The notes below the pieces were generated by a model. That model was not told where the DNA came from, made no database searches, and was given only the letters and a program-made list of their open reading frames with translations. Both the position numbers and the translations under genes were made by a program. Shown one piece after another: positions 1-7,361 of a stretch of DNA of 32,236 nucleotides. The stretch comes from Verrucomicrobiales bacterium (lineage in GTDB: Bacteria; Verrucomicrobiota; Verrucomicrobiia; Verrucomicrobiales; DEV007), in contig JARGOD010000026.1 in NCBI GenBank assembly GCA_029210205.1, forward strand, positions 20,509 through 52,744. Direction: 5' to 3'. Position 1 is the first letter of the stretch. Each line of letters opens with the position of its first letter.

Positions 1-66
1 GGTTTGACTTCATAGTGAGGTGCCATCGTTATTTCCTGAAGGGTTGACGATGGCGACACGAAACAG

Positions 67-1086
67 ATGGCTTCCGGAAAACAGCGCACCGAACTCTACG
101 TCGGTCTTTTTGTCCTGCTTGGAATCCTCCTTCTCGGCGGGTTCGCTTTCCAATTTGGAAGGTTCGGCAAAGTCGGGGGAGAGACTTATCCATTGACGGT
201 GAAAGTTCGTGATGCTTCGGGGGTGAAGGTGGGTGCTCCTGTCAGGATCGGTGGGCTGGATATCGGGACGGTGACGGCGGAGCCGGTCCTTGACGCGGAT
301 TTCAAGATGCTTGCGGTTGAAATCGAAGTTCGCGAAGGGATGAAGATTCCGCGCGGTTCTGAGGTGAACATCGGCACGAGCGGCTTGATGGGGGATCGAT
401 TCATCCGCATTTTGCCGCCTGAGGAGATCGTCGGGGGATTCTACGAATCGGGTGAGGAGGTCGCAGCTTCCTCAACCGCGACTATCGACGATGTCGCGAC
501 GGGTGCGGTGCAAACTCTTGGACAAGCGGAAGGAACCCTGGAGGAAATTGGGGAATCGGTGGGGCGGTTAAATGAAATTTTTCGAAGATTTGATGAAGGG
601 GTGCTCGACACTGAGAATATTGACAACCTGAAGACGATGTTGGCGAGCCTGCGGGTCGCCTCAGAGAGAATCGAAGAAGCGTCGGAACGATTTGGGCCTA
701 TCCTGGACGAGACGAGCGAAACGATCGAGTCGGTGAAATCCACAGCCGAAGAGACGCAGACGACTCTCTCAGAAGTGAGCTCGGGGGTGGAGAGGTTTTC
801 GGAAACGCTTCGGGTCGTGGATCCGGTGATTCTGAAATTCGATGATACGCTGAATCAACTTCGCGGGACTTTGCAGTCTGTAGACGCCCTCATGAGTGAC
901 GTTGAGGCGGGCGAAGGTCTCGCTAATGCGCTCTTGAATGATGAAGATCTCCGTCGTGACTTGAGTGACTTTGTCGATAAACTTGAGCGAAACGGTATTT
1001 TGTTTTATCCACGGGAGCGAAAGTGGTTTGAGGGAAGCAATGGAGAAAAGAAGAAGTCCGGTCCGAAATTGATGGGCAAGCCTTGA
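67..1086 (+). CDS. MlaD/MCE-family lipid transport protein
   Basis: Probable periplasmic, inner-membrane-anchored substrate-binding subunit of an Mla-type phospholipid or sterol ABC transporter. The sequence shows one N-terminal membrane segment (about residues 10-30), then an MCE domain (about 40-118, with VGAPVRIGGLDIGTV and SGLMGDRFIRI), then about 180 residues of polar helical or coiled-coil sequence. At 339 aa it is much longer than the 183-aa E. coli MlaD, as in MCE proteins whose helical tail bridges the periplasm. The permease and ATPase partners would be expected to the left. Bases 1-66 contain two possible ends of an upstream gene (stops at 13-15 and 45-47), which I cannot tell apart. 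The ATG at 50 is out of frame, so 67 is the best start. It leads a four-gene plus-strand cluster. Family call firm; substrate unknown. Confidence 0.88.
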   Translation: MASGKQRTELYVGLFVLLGILLLGGFAFQFGRFGKVGGETYPLTVKVRDASGVKVGAPVRIGGLDIGTVTAEPVLDADFKMLAVEIEVREGMKIPRGSEVNIGTSGLMGDRFIRILPPEEIVGGFYESGEEVAASSTATIDDVATGAVQTLGQAEGTLEEIGESVGRLNEIFRRFDEGVLDTENIDNLKTMLASLRVASERIEEASERFGPILDETSETIESVKSTAEETQTTLSEVSSGVERFSETLRVVDPVILKFDDTLNQLRGTLQSVDALMSDVEAGEGLANALLNDEDLRRDLSDFVDKLERNGILFYPRERKWFEGSNGEKKKSGPKLMGKP

Positions 1087-1107
1087 GGTTCGGCATTTAG
1101 ATCATCC

Positions 1108-1608
1108 ATGAGTTACCTTTTTATTCTGAAACGGTTCGAGGTTTGGCTGCTCTTCGGAGTTGTTGTCGTTCTTCTCGTGTTTGCGTTTCAACCTCTTGAG
1201 GAAGAGATCGTCGCTGGAGTTGAGGTAGCCGAAGACATTCCGACAGGAATTGTTATCGGGATCGCAGACGGCGATACGGAACCGGAAGCAGCAGTAGAGC
1301 CGGAAGGGTTTCAGATCACGGCGGTGGATGTTGAACCGGCCGACGTGGGTCAGGTTATCAAGTTAACCCTCCTCGCCCGGGCAAAATCCGAAGGTCCTGT
1401 TTTTTTAAATGAAGACACCTTGAAAGCGAGCACCGAAGGAGGCGTCCCGATTCCACATTTTTTCGCGCCGTTTCAAAAACCTCAGTCAGTCATCAGCAAC
1501 GAGGATTCTCTCGTCACAGTGAAGCTTTGGATGGCCGAATCGGCGGAGGCGATTTGGCTGGATTTCCAGGGCGATCGGGCTAAAGCGGAGTTGTTGGAAG
1601 GGTCATGA
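1108..1608 (+). CDS. membrane-anchored protein of unknown function
   Basis: I do not recognise this 166-aa protein. One hydrophobic segment (about residues 12-28, LWLLFG-like then VVVVLLVFAF) follows a short basic N-terminus, predicting an inner-membrane anchor with the remainder in the periplasm. Residues 30-65 are acidic and rich in Val, Glu and Pro. Residues 66-160 look like a small all-beta domain. It lies 21 nt after the MlaD-like gene and its TGA overlaps the coaX ATG (ATGA), so it is very likely cotranscribed with both. Position suggests either a partner of the MCE transporter or an unrelated envelope protein. No catalytic motif is visible. Confidence 0.7.
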   Translation: MSYLFILKRFEVWLLFGVVVVLLVFAFQPLEEEIVAGVEVAEDIPTGIVIGIADGDTEPEAAVEPEGFQITAVDVEPADVGQVIKLTLLARAKSEGPVFLNEDTLKASTEGGVPIPHFFAPFQKPQSVISNEDSLVTVKLWMAESAEAIWLDFQGDRAKAELLEGS

Positions 1609-2357
1609 GTGAGGTGTCGGCAGAGTTTTTGCTCATCAATAACAACAACACGCGGACGAAGTTTGCCCTCGGAACCGGGGATCATTTGACCCCGCTCAAG
1701 TCGATGATCTCAAGTGAACTTACGGCGGAAACAGTTGCCGGGCATTTAAAGGGATTTAGCTGGGAGAAGGTCGTGCTTGCTTCAGTCGTGCCGTCGAATA
1801 TTCCGGCGCTGAAAGCACTGCAGGATGGAAAGCCGTTCATCGAGATTTCGCATGAAATCGCGCTCGGGGTCGAAGTTGATTTCCCGGCCCCGGCAACGAT
1901 TGGCGCAGATCGTCTTGCCAACGCCGCGGCCGTGGCGGGGCGTTTCCCGGGAGAGGCTGTTGTCGTGGTCGATTTTGGCACCGCGGTGACATTCGACATC
2001 ATCGATGCGAGGCCCGCCTATGTCGGTGGCGTCATTGCTCCTGGTCTGGATGCGATGAACCATTATCTCCATCAGCGAACTGCGCTTCTTCCTGAGATCG
2101 AGATTGTCCGGCCCGGAACTGCGATCGGAAAGTCGACGGTCGAAGCGATGCAGTCGGGAGCCTTTCATGGATACCGTGGCCTCGTGCGCGAGATCCTTGA
2201 GCAAATCCAATTAGAAATGGAAGGTTCTGCAAAAGTGATTGCGACGGGAGGATATGCGGCTTTGATAGCGGACGACTTCGCCGAGATCGAGTCCGTTGAA
2301 CCGCTTCTCACGATGCATGGCCTCCTCAAGGTGGCTCATCTCAATTTTTCTTCATGA
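1605..2357 (+). CDS. coaX: type III pantothenate kinase
   Basis: Phosphorylates pantothenate, the first step of coenzyme A synthesis, in the cytoplasm. At 250 aa it is the usual CoaX length. ASKHA-fold motifs are visible: IGADRLANAA (99-108, D102, matching the catalytic Asp of the family), VVVDFGTAVTFD (D123), the YVGGVIAPGLDAM loop and a C-terminal ATGGYAALI adenosine motif. The first phosphate/metal motif is unusual: where CoaX normally has D-x-G-N-T, this protein reads LLINNNNTRTKF, so the Asp is Asn12 and the Gly is Asn14. The ATG overlaps the stop of the upstream gene, and its own stop overlaps the start of the ROK kinase gene, giving translational coupling on both sides. Family call is strong; activity is somewhat uncertain because of the substitution. 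Confidence 0.9.
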   Translation: MSEVSAEFLLINNNNTRTKFALGTGDHLTPLKSMISSELTAETVAGHLKGFSWEKVVLASVVPSNIPALKALQDGKPFIEISHEIALGVEVDFPAPATIGADRLANAAAVAGRFPGEAVVVVDFGTAVTFDIIDARPAYVGGVIAPGLDAMNHYLHQRTALLPEIEIVRPGTAIGKSTVEAMQSGAFHGYRGLVREILEQIQLEMEGSAKVIATGGYAALIADDFAEIESVEPLLTMHGLLKVAHLNFSS

Positions 2358-3283
2358 CAAATCCCCAGGCAATCGGCATCGACTTCGGCGGCACTTCCGT
2401 GAAATTAGCGGTCGTCGAGGGGTCGGAACTCCTCACTGATGTTCATCGCATTCCGACCCAGGACTTTGTCGGACCTGATCCGCTCATCGCAGCGATTACG
2501 GAAGTGGTGAAAGAGTTGAGGATTCAATTTCCTGAAGTCGTTGGTATCGGGATCGGAGTACCGGGCGCAGTCGATTACAAGACAGGGGTGACTTACAATT
2601 TAACGAATGTCCGCGGGTGGTCTGACGTGCCGCTTCGCGATAAGCTCGCGGAAAAAACCGGGTTGCCGACTGTTCTCGATAACGATGCAAACTGCATGGC
2701 ATTTGCGGAATGGAAGTTCGGAGCCGGACAGGGTTTTCACAATGTTGTCTGCGTGACCCTGGGAACGGGAGTGGGTGGCGGACTGATTCTCAATGACAGC
2801 CTCTATCGGGGGAGCACATCCGCGGCGGGTGAAATCGGTCAAATGAGTATCGATTGCGACGGGGTCGAGGGTCCCTACGGCAACTCCGGAGCCCTCGAAC
2901 GATACATTGGAAACCGTCAAATCGGGGAGATGGCAGTGCGCATGTATGAGGCCAAAGAAATGGCGATTCCCGACGATCACAGCCCCGAGGGGCTCGCAGC
3001 GTTGGCCCGCGAGGGTGATCCGGTGGCGCGGGAGGCATGGTCCATGGTCGCCTTTTATCTTGGCTCGAATTTGATGAGCACGATTTATCTGCTGAATCCT
3101 GATGCGATCGTGATTGGTGGCGGGGTTTCCTATGCCGGGGATCTACTTTTCGGGCCGCTGAAGCGCCGACTCGAAGAAACGTTGACCAAGGAATGCTTTG
3201 ATCATCTTACGGTTGTGAATGCCCGCTTTGGGAACACAGCTGGGATCATTGGCTGCTCCGCGATGGCGGCAGAGCTGGCGTAG
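2354..3283 (+). CDS. ROK-family sugar kinase (glucokinase-like)
   Basis: Probable cytoplasmic ATP-dependent hexose kinase, most likely glucokinase. Visible motifs: IGIDFGGTSVKLAV (7-20, phosphate 1), GIGVPGAVD, LDNDANCMAFAEW (D111 in the catalytic position), TLGTGVGGGLILN (phosphate 2) and AIVIGGGVSYAGD near the C-terminus. The 309-aa length fits. The zinc-binding signature of typical ROK proteins is absent: the usual His after GExG is Gln163, and the three cysteines of CxCGxxGCxE are replaced (about G173, Y175, A180 in GPYGNSGALE). The start overlaps the coaX stop (ATGA), so it is the last gene of the left operon. There is no DNA-binding N-terminus, so it is a kinase rather than a NagC-type repressor. 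The exact sugar is not readable. Confidence 0.87.
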   Translation: MTNPQAIGIDFGGTSVKLAVVEGSELLTDVHRIPTQDFVGPDPLIAAITEVVKELRIQFPEVVGIGIGVPGAVDYKTGVTYNLTNVRGWSDVPLRDKLAEKTGLPTVLDNDANCMAFAEWKFGAGQGFHNVVCVTLGTGVGGGLILNDSLYRGSTSAAGEIGQMSIDCDGVEGPYGNSGALERYIGNRQIGEMAVRMYEAKEMAIPDDHSPEGLAALAREGDPVAREAWSMVAFYLGSNLMSTIYLLNPDAIVIGGGVSYAGDLLFGPLKRRLEETLTKECFDHLTVVNARFGNTAGIIGCSAMAAELA

Positions 3284-3315
3284 AGAGGTTTGCGGAGCCG
3301 GGAGCCTCACCCCGA

Positions 3316-4368
3316 TTAAAGCGAGATATCCCAATCGGCGAACGCACGAGCGGCAGCGGCATAGGAGAGTTTGTCTTCAGCGCTACGCTGCGATTTTTCA
3401 ATGGCACTGGCATATTCGGCATCGTCCACAAGCACGGCCGCGAGTCGATCTATCGAGCCATCTTCACCTGCGCTGAATTCCGGAAACGTGATTTTTTCCA
3501 AAGTGGAATTCCCCCCGGCACAGAGAGTGCGGGCAAGAAGACAGTCGCCCGCGACCTGGCCGGGCACTCCGCTGAGATCACGTTGAAAGACGACTCGATG
3601 AGTTGCCAACAGCCTCATGTAGTTCGGATAGGGCAGGGCAGCTTCGATGATTTGGAAAACGCCTTCGGGAAATTGACTGGTGAGCGCATGAAGCTGCCGA
3701 GAGCCGTTCTTGCCTTCGGTGTTGATCACCGTGACTCTTGGAACCGGGACTTTCTCAACGAGTGTGATCAACTCTTGAATCGCTCTGAGGTGGTTTCGTG
3801 AGGAGGTCTTGAACTCTCTCGTTCCGATCAAGATCCCGGAGCGCGACTCAAGAGGACGAGAGAAATCCCATCCTGGAAGTTCAAGCGGGTAAGGCGTCGG
3901 AATCATCCTCAGCTTTCTCGAAAATTCGTGAGCATCGATTCCGGATGGTTTCGGTGGCGGTGTCAGTGTCGGAGAGAGAATTCCATCAGCAAGGGCAATG
4001 ATTTTTCGATAAGCCATGCGTGCGCGAAGAGAGCGTAGTTGCTTCGCAATCTGCGATTCGCTGCATTCCTTCCAGGCTACGATTACTGGAATCCCTGATG
4101 ATTTTAGAATGCGAGCCGCTATCAGGCTGATCCAGGTCCGCTTTCTGATAAGGAGGAGAACTGCGTCGAAACGATCCCTCTGCGAGATGACCTCTGCGGT
4201 CGAGTCAAAGAACGCGCCGCGAGTCGCTGCCGCGTAGGCATGGAAATTGATGGGCGCATGAACTCCCGGCGACGGTTCAGCTGGCAGTTCCTGAAAGTCG
4301 AGAAAGGGATCGCGTCCGCGCGGATTGAGGACCGCGAGGGAGACCGGCGACGAGTCAGGATCGGTCAT
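3316..4368 (-). CDS. glycosyltransferase-like protein
   Basis: Probable cytoplasmic GT-B-fold glycosyltransferase, identified only by general shape. The N-terminal half has alternating strands and helices (FDAVLLLIRKRTW, IPVIVAWKE). The C-terminal half resembles the nucleotide-sugar-binding half of GT4-like enzymes: a strand plus Gly/Arg (SGILIGTREF), VPRVTVINTEG, VVFQRDLSGVPGQVAGDCLLA, and a C-terminal helix (LSYAAAARAFADW). The usual E-x7-E motif is not evident. It is convergent with the ROK kinase (32-nt gap). The ATG at 4368 lies only 10 nt after the encoded CCA of tRNA-Val, with no Shine-Dalgarno in the gap, so it either starts on an almost leaderless processed RNA or begins further in. 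The gene is real; its function is tentative. Confidence 0.62.
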   Translation of the reverse strand: MTDPDSSPVSLAVLNPRGRDPFLDFQELPAEPSPGVHAPINFHAYAAATRGAFFDSTAEVISQRDRFDAVLLLIRKRTWISLIAARILKSSGIPVIVAWKECSESQIAKQLRSLRARMAYRKIIALADGILSPTLTPPPKPSGIDAHEFSRKLRMIPTPYPLELPGWDFSRPLESRSGILIGTREFKTSSRNHLRAIQELITLVEKVPVPRVTVINTEGKNGSRQLHALTSQFPEGVFQIIEAALPYPNYMRLLATHRVVFQRDLSGVPGQVAGDCLLARTLCAGGNSTLEKITFPEFSAGEDGSIDRLAAVLVDDAEYASAIEKSQRSAEDKLSYAAAARAFADWDISL

Positions 4369-4378
4369 GGGAAAAAGA

Positions 4379-4453
4379 TGGTGCGCGATACTGGATTTGA
4401 ACCAGTGACCCCCACCGTGTCAAGGTGATGCTCTACCCCTGAGCTAACCGCGC
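4379..4453 (-). tRNA. tRNA-Val (anticodon GAC)
   Basis: Read on the minus strand, the sequence folds as a cloverleaf: acceptor GCGCGGT paired with ATCGCGC (one G-U), D arm GCTC/GAGC with loop AGGGGTA, anticodon stem TCACC/GGTGG with loop TTGACAC giving anticodon GAC, T arm ACTGG/CCAGT with loop TTCAAAT, discriminator A and an encoded CCA. It is 75 nt including CCA. A plausible sigma-70-type promoter lies just upstream, and a protein gene starts 10 nt downstream. Confidence 0.95.
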
Positions 4454-4479
4454 ATTACCCTCGATTACCGAGGGGCGCG

Positions 4480-4508
4480 AATTTAGCCGCAGAGAAATCA
4501 ATTCGCAA
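4480..4508 (-). promoter_or_regulatory. putative promoter of tRNA-Val
   Basis: On the minus strand a -35 box TTGCGA (4503-4508) and a -10 box TAAATT (4480-4485) are separated by exactly 17 nt, each matching the sigma-70 consensus at 4 of 6 positions. Transcription would start about 20 nt before the tRNA. A GC-rich discriminator follows, as is common for stable-RNA promoters. A perfect 6-bp inverted repeat (CCCTCG/CGAGGG with a 5-nt loop, 4458-4474) lies between promoter and tRNA and may be a leader hairpin. Confidence 0.5.
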
Positions 4509-4543
4509 CTGGAATATTCGGGCCAGTCGTTGAAGGTGCATCT

Positions 4544-5389
4544 GTGAGTGAATCGCAGGGAATCGAACGCCGTTTTGAGTTGAAGTGGATGAATCGCACG
4601 GTGCAAACCGTCAGTTTTCCGGCTTTGGAGTCCTCACAGGGAACGGTCCTCATTCTCCACGGTCTGGGGGATCACATCGGGCGATATGGCTGGGCGATCG
4701 AGCTGTTTAGGAATCAGGGGTTCGATGTTCTGGGGATTGACTGGCCCGGTTGCGGAAAGTCGTCCGGAATTCGTGGCGACCTTCCGGTTCTCGATGACGC
4801 CTGTCGCCTCGTCGGAGAGATTCTCGAAGCCTACAAGGTCGCTCCGGTAGGTGTTCTTGGGCATTCAACGGGCGGCTTTTTCCTCACCCACTTTTTAGCC
4901 CGTTCGCTTCCCTCATTTTCATCTGTGGAATGGGCATGGTTTTCGTCGCCCTTGCTTGATCCCTCCTATGGACAAAGTGTGATCAAAATAACGGCGGCAA
5001 AATTGCTCGCGAAAGTAATGCCGAAATTCACGATCAGCACGGGAGTTTATCCGCGAGATTGTTTTCACACCGGAGGTGGGCCGGGTTCGCGGGAATTCGC
5101 GGAAGGGGTCCACAACCGGATCTCACTGCGCTTTGGTGAGAACTTGCTCGACCCGGAAAAAGTGGCGGTGAAGGTCGTGGGGCAAATTGACGAGAGGATT
5201 TCGGTGTTACTCACTCAGGGAGCAGCCGACCATATCTGCGCCCCTGAAATGGCGGAACCCTTTGTTCACGGATTAAGAACGCAGAGCAAAGTATTCCTTC
5301 TCGTTGCCGGTGCGCGTCACGAGCCTTTTCGTGAAAGTGAATCTGATGGATTTTTTAATCAGGTGAGGGCCTGGCTGACGGGACGATAA
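4544..5389 (+). CDS. alpha/beta hydrolase (monoacylglycerol lipase-like)
   Basis: A 281-aa soluble serine hydrolase of the S33/lysophospholipase type. The oxyanion strand and turn are VLILHGLGDHIGRYG. The nucleophile elbow is GHSTG, with Ser108. The probable acid is Asp229 (GAADHICAP) and the His is His259 (GARHEPFRE). The region LGIDWPGCGKSSGIRG matches the segment after strand 4 in monoacylglycerol lipases. No signal peptide is present. The GTG start is supported by GAAGG about 8 nt upstream. The gene is divergent from the tRNA, and an FHA-domain gene follows on the same strand after about 50 nt. Substrate cannot be read from sequence; an ester or acylglycerol is likely from the family. Confidence 0.82.
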   Translation: MSESQGIERRFELKWMNRTVQTVSFPALESSQGTVLILHGLGDHIGRYGWAIELFRNQGFDVLGIDWPGCGKSSGIRGDLPVLDDACRLVGEILEAYKVAPVGVLGHSTGGFFLTHFLARSLPSFSSVEWAWFSSPLLDPSYGQSVIKITAAKLLAKVMPKFTISTGVYPRDCFHTGGGPGSREFAEGVHNRISLRFGENLLDPEKVAVKVVGQIDERISVLLTQGAADHICAPEMAEPFVHGLRTQSKVFLLVAGARHEPFRESESDGFFNQVRAWLTGR

Positions 5390-5439
5390 TCCTTGTCTCT
5401 TACTTGACATGGAAGCCGTTTTTTTCCAAACTGCTCGTC

Positions 5440-6240
5440 ATGTCATCTAAATTTTCTCTCCTTGTTAGTATGCCGGATGAAGGGCCTGTCGCTCATGAAC
5501 TCGACGGCGATTCAATCTCTCTGGGCCGCGGCCCGGACAATGATGTTCAAGTTCTCATTTCGGAAGTCTCTGTGAAACACGGTGAATTGAAAGCCGACGG
5601 AGACGGTTTCAAGATCGTTGATCTGGGCTCCACCAATGGCACTCTCGTTAATGGGGCTAAAGTTAGCGGCGACGGCACTGTCCTCAGTCCAATGGACAAG
5701 GTGTTGCTCGGTGCGACGATCAGTGCCTATTTTGTGCCGTCAGCAGTCCTCGCCTCAACACCCGCCGAAGAATTAATTGCGTCGATTGAGGCTTCTCCGA
5801 AATCCGCGCCGACTCCAGGAACAGCGAAAGTCGCGGTGGCGGCACCCGTGGCTCAGCCTGCACCGGGAGCCCCCGGTCCTAAACCGGCCGTTGCTCTCCC
5901 TGTCAAACCCGGTGCGCTTGCCCCTGCAGCAGCAGGTGCAGCCACAGTCAAACTCGAGCAAGTTCGCCCCGGAGCTCCTGCGCCTGGTCCTGCGAGACCT
6001 CCGGGGGCAGCTCCTGCCGCCGCACCCGCCGCTCCTGCCGCGCCAAGACCTGTCGGTGGGCCTCCTGCTCCGGGAGCCCCTCCGGTTGCCGCGCCAAGAC
6101 CTGCCGGCGGACCTCCCGCTCCGGGGGCACCTTCAGCCCCTCAGCCGGTTTCACCGGTTCCGCTTAAGCGTCCCGGATCCGAGGGTGCTGCGCCTCCTTC
6201 GGTTCCCCTTCCAGGTCCACCCAAGGTGAAGCCCGACTGA
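5440..6240 (+). CDS. FHA-domain protein with Ala/Pro/Gly-rich tail
   Basis: Residues about 5-100 form a forkhead-associated domain, which binds phosphothreonine peptides. Its conserved residues are present: SLGRGPDNDV (G29, R30), SVKHGEL (S44, H47) and VDLGSTNGTLVNG (61-72). Residues from about 120 to 266 are low-complexity Ala/Pro/Gly, likely a disordered linker or scaffold, with two 17-residue repeats. No membrane segment or signal peptide is seen. An upstream in-frame TTG at 5404 would add 12 residues (numbering here starts at 5440), but those residues are not FHA-like, and the TTG is part of a TTGACA hexamer that could instead be a -35 element. No good Shine-Dalgarno precedes either start. 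No Ser/Thr kinase gene is in the window, so its signalling partner is unknown. An intrinsic terminator follows. Confidence 0.8.
   Translation: MSSKFSLLVSMPDEGPVAHELDGDSISLGRGPDNDVQVLISEVSVKHGELKADGDGFKIVDLGSTNGTLVNGAKVSGDGTVLSPMDKVLLGATISAYFVPSAVLASTPAEELIASIEASPKSAPTPGTAKVAVAAPVAQPAPGAPGPKPAVALPVKPGALAPAAAGAATVKLEQVRPGAPAPGPARPPGAAPAAAPAAPAAPRPVGGPPAPGAPPVAAPRPAGGPPAPGAPSAPQPVSPVPLKRPGSEGAAPPSVPLPGPPKVKPD
6037..6138 (+). repeat. 51-bp tandem repeat, two copies, within the FHA gene
   Basis: Two adjacent 51-bp units (6037-6087 and 6088-6138) both begin GCCGCGCCAAGACCTG and encode 17-residue units of the form APRP(V/A)GGPPAPGAP plus three variable residues. The differences are mostly in third codon positions. 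The array probably arose by slippage or unequal exchange and may vary in copy number between strains. Confidence 0.75.
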
Positions 6241-6265
6241 TTCAATTTTCTAACCCAATGTCTAA

Positions 6266-6302
6266 GCGCCGTCGGATCGTCTATGCGATCGGCGGCGTTT
6301 TT
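6266..6302 (+). terminator. intrinsic terminator after the FHA gene
   Basis: A GC-rich hairpin formed by CGCCGTCGGATCG and CGATCGGCGGCG (with a small internal mismatch) is followed by TTTTTG. It lies 26 nt after the FHA stop codon and separates that gene from the convergent DUF4159 gene. There is no comparable T-run on the minus strand. Confidence 0.7.
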
Positions 6303-6343
6303 GTTGTCAGCAAGAGTATTCCCTCGTCAATGGGCTGGCTGAC

Positions 6344-7228
6344 TCAGTGGGTCAGCGCGTAGAAAACGATGTTGATGCCGAGGGGATAAGCGTATTTTTC
6401 CGAGAATTCCCGGAAGTACCAGGGATCAGTGCCTTCCTCTTCCCATCCATCACCAAGGTCGGTGTTGAAGCAGATCATCATACAGATGCGCCCGTTGTCA
6501 TCCATGATTGCCCGATAGTGCGGAGTTTCGGATCCAGGCTTGTTCCATTCGTAGGTGATTCCCTGCTCCCGCCCCATCATCGCCATGCCGACCGCTGGAA
6601 TCTGAGGTTTGATCTCCAAGTCAAATACCATATGGAAAATGGGGTGGTCGAGTTCCAGTTCCACATACTCGCGATCCGGGAAGATTTGTTTCACGGCACG
6701 GTAAAAGTTCTTCCACTCGTAGATTCCCCAAAAGTCATCAACCATGATGAATCCGCCGTTGAGGAGATATTCCCGGAGGATTTGGGCCTCTTCGTCGGTA
6801 ATCCAAATGTCACCCGGTTCGATCATGTAAATGAACGGGTAATGACGAAGTTGCTCAGCATCGATGTCGACGATGGCGCCTTTCGGATTCACCTCCAGTG
6901 AGGTCAACTGCTGCAGACGATATGAGAAATTGAGCTCACTGTCGGGATAGTCGATCATCCACTTAGCACGCTGCCCCATCCAGGTCCCCGAGTTGTAGCG
7001 AAGTCGCGCAAAGGTAAAGACGTCGTTCGGAACAACCTGACTCACCGGCCAGTCGGGGAAATCGTAGAATCTTCCTCCGCGGAAATGCCTCGGGTCTTCG
7101 GGAATACTGGCGTCTTCGATCCCGAAATACGTCGGCTCATACCGATTCATGAGATCCTGGGCTCTCGTGAGACACACTGCGCTGACGAGAAGGAGAAGAA
7201 CAGCGGACAATCTCAGGGCGCGATGCAT
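6344..7228 (-). CDS. secreted DUF4159 domain protein
   Basis: A 294-aa protein with a clear Sec signal peptide (basic start, LLLLVSAVCL, likely cut after TRA at residue 23). The mature part matches my recollection of DUF4159 proteins: FTFARLRYNSG, WMIDYPDSELNFSYRL, QQLTSLEV, a Rossmann-like segment with LREYLLNGGFIMVDDFWG, and a C-terminal GINIVFYALTH. In PVC and related bacteria such proteins often occur near MoxR/BatA-type gene clusters and resemble a class I glutamine amidotransferase-like fold, but no catalytic function is established and I assign none. It is alone here, convergent with the FHA gene and divergent from the fur-like gene. Confidence 0.82.
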   Translation of the reverse strand: MHRALRLSAVLLLLVSAVCLTRAQDLMNRYEPTYFGIEDASIPEDPRHFRGGRFYDFPDWPVSQVVPNDVFTFARLRYNSGTWMGQRAKWMIDYPDSELNFSYRLQQLTSLEVNPKGAIVDIDAEQLRHYPFIYMIEPGDIWITDEEAQILREYLLNGGFIMVDDFWGIYEWKNFYRAVKQIFPDREYVELELDHPIFHMVFDLEIKPQIPAVGMAMMGREQGITYEWNKPGSETPHYRAIMDDNGRICMMICFNTDLGDGWEEEGTDPWYFREFSEKYAYPLGINIVFYALTH

Positions 7229-7361
7229 GGTGCAAGATACGGGGGGAAAGGGGTTTTGAGCAACGAAAAGCGACGCTCAATGGCGGAGAATTTTCTTTTT
7301 TAGAATAGTTCTTGATATAAACAACCGCTCCGCTAATTGTGACGTAGTCTCAATAAAGGGC

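Noticed and set aside
1-66. 3' end of an upstream gene
   Set aside because: Two frames could end here (stops at 13-15 and 45-47) and too few codons are visible to choose between them.
5404-5432. TTGACA followed by a possible -10 before the FHA gene
   Set aside because: The -35 is perfect, but the best -10 at the right distance (CAAACT) matches at only 3 of 6 positions, so I do not list it as a promoter.
5777-6229. Alternative plus-strand frame of 150 codons rich in Arg and Leu
   Set aside because: It is a frame-shifted reading of the Ala/Pro/Gly tail of the FHA protein and reflects GC-rich repeats only.
6347-6901. Open frame of 184 codons on the plus strand
   Set aside because: It is antisense to the DUF4159 gene, whose signal peptide and motifs are clear.
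7229-7361. Fur-box-like AT-rich sequence upstream of the fur-like gene
   Set aside because: TTGATATAA at 7312-7320 is suggestive, but I found no convincing palindrome and only a weak -10, so no operator is claimed.
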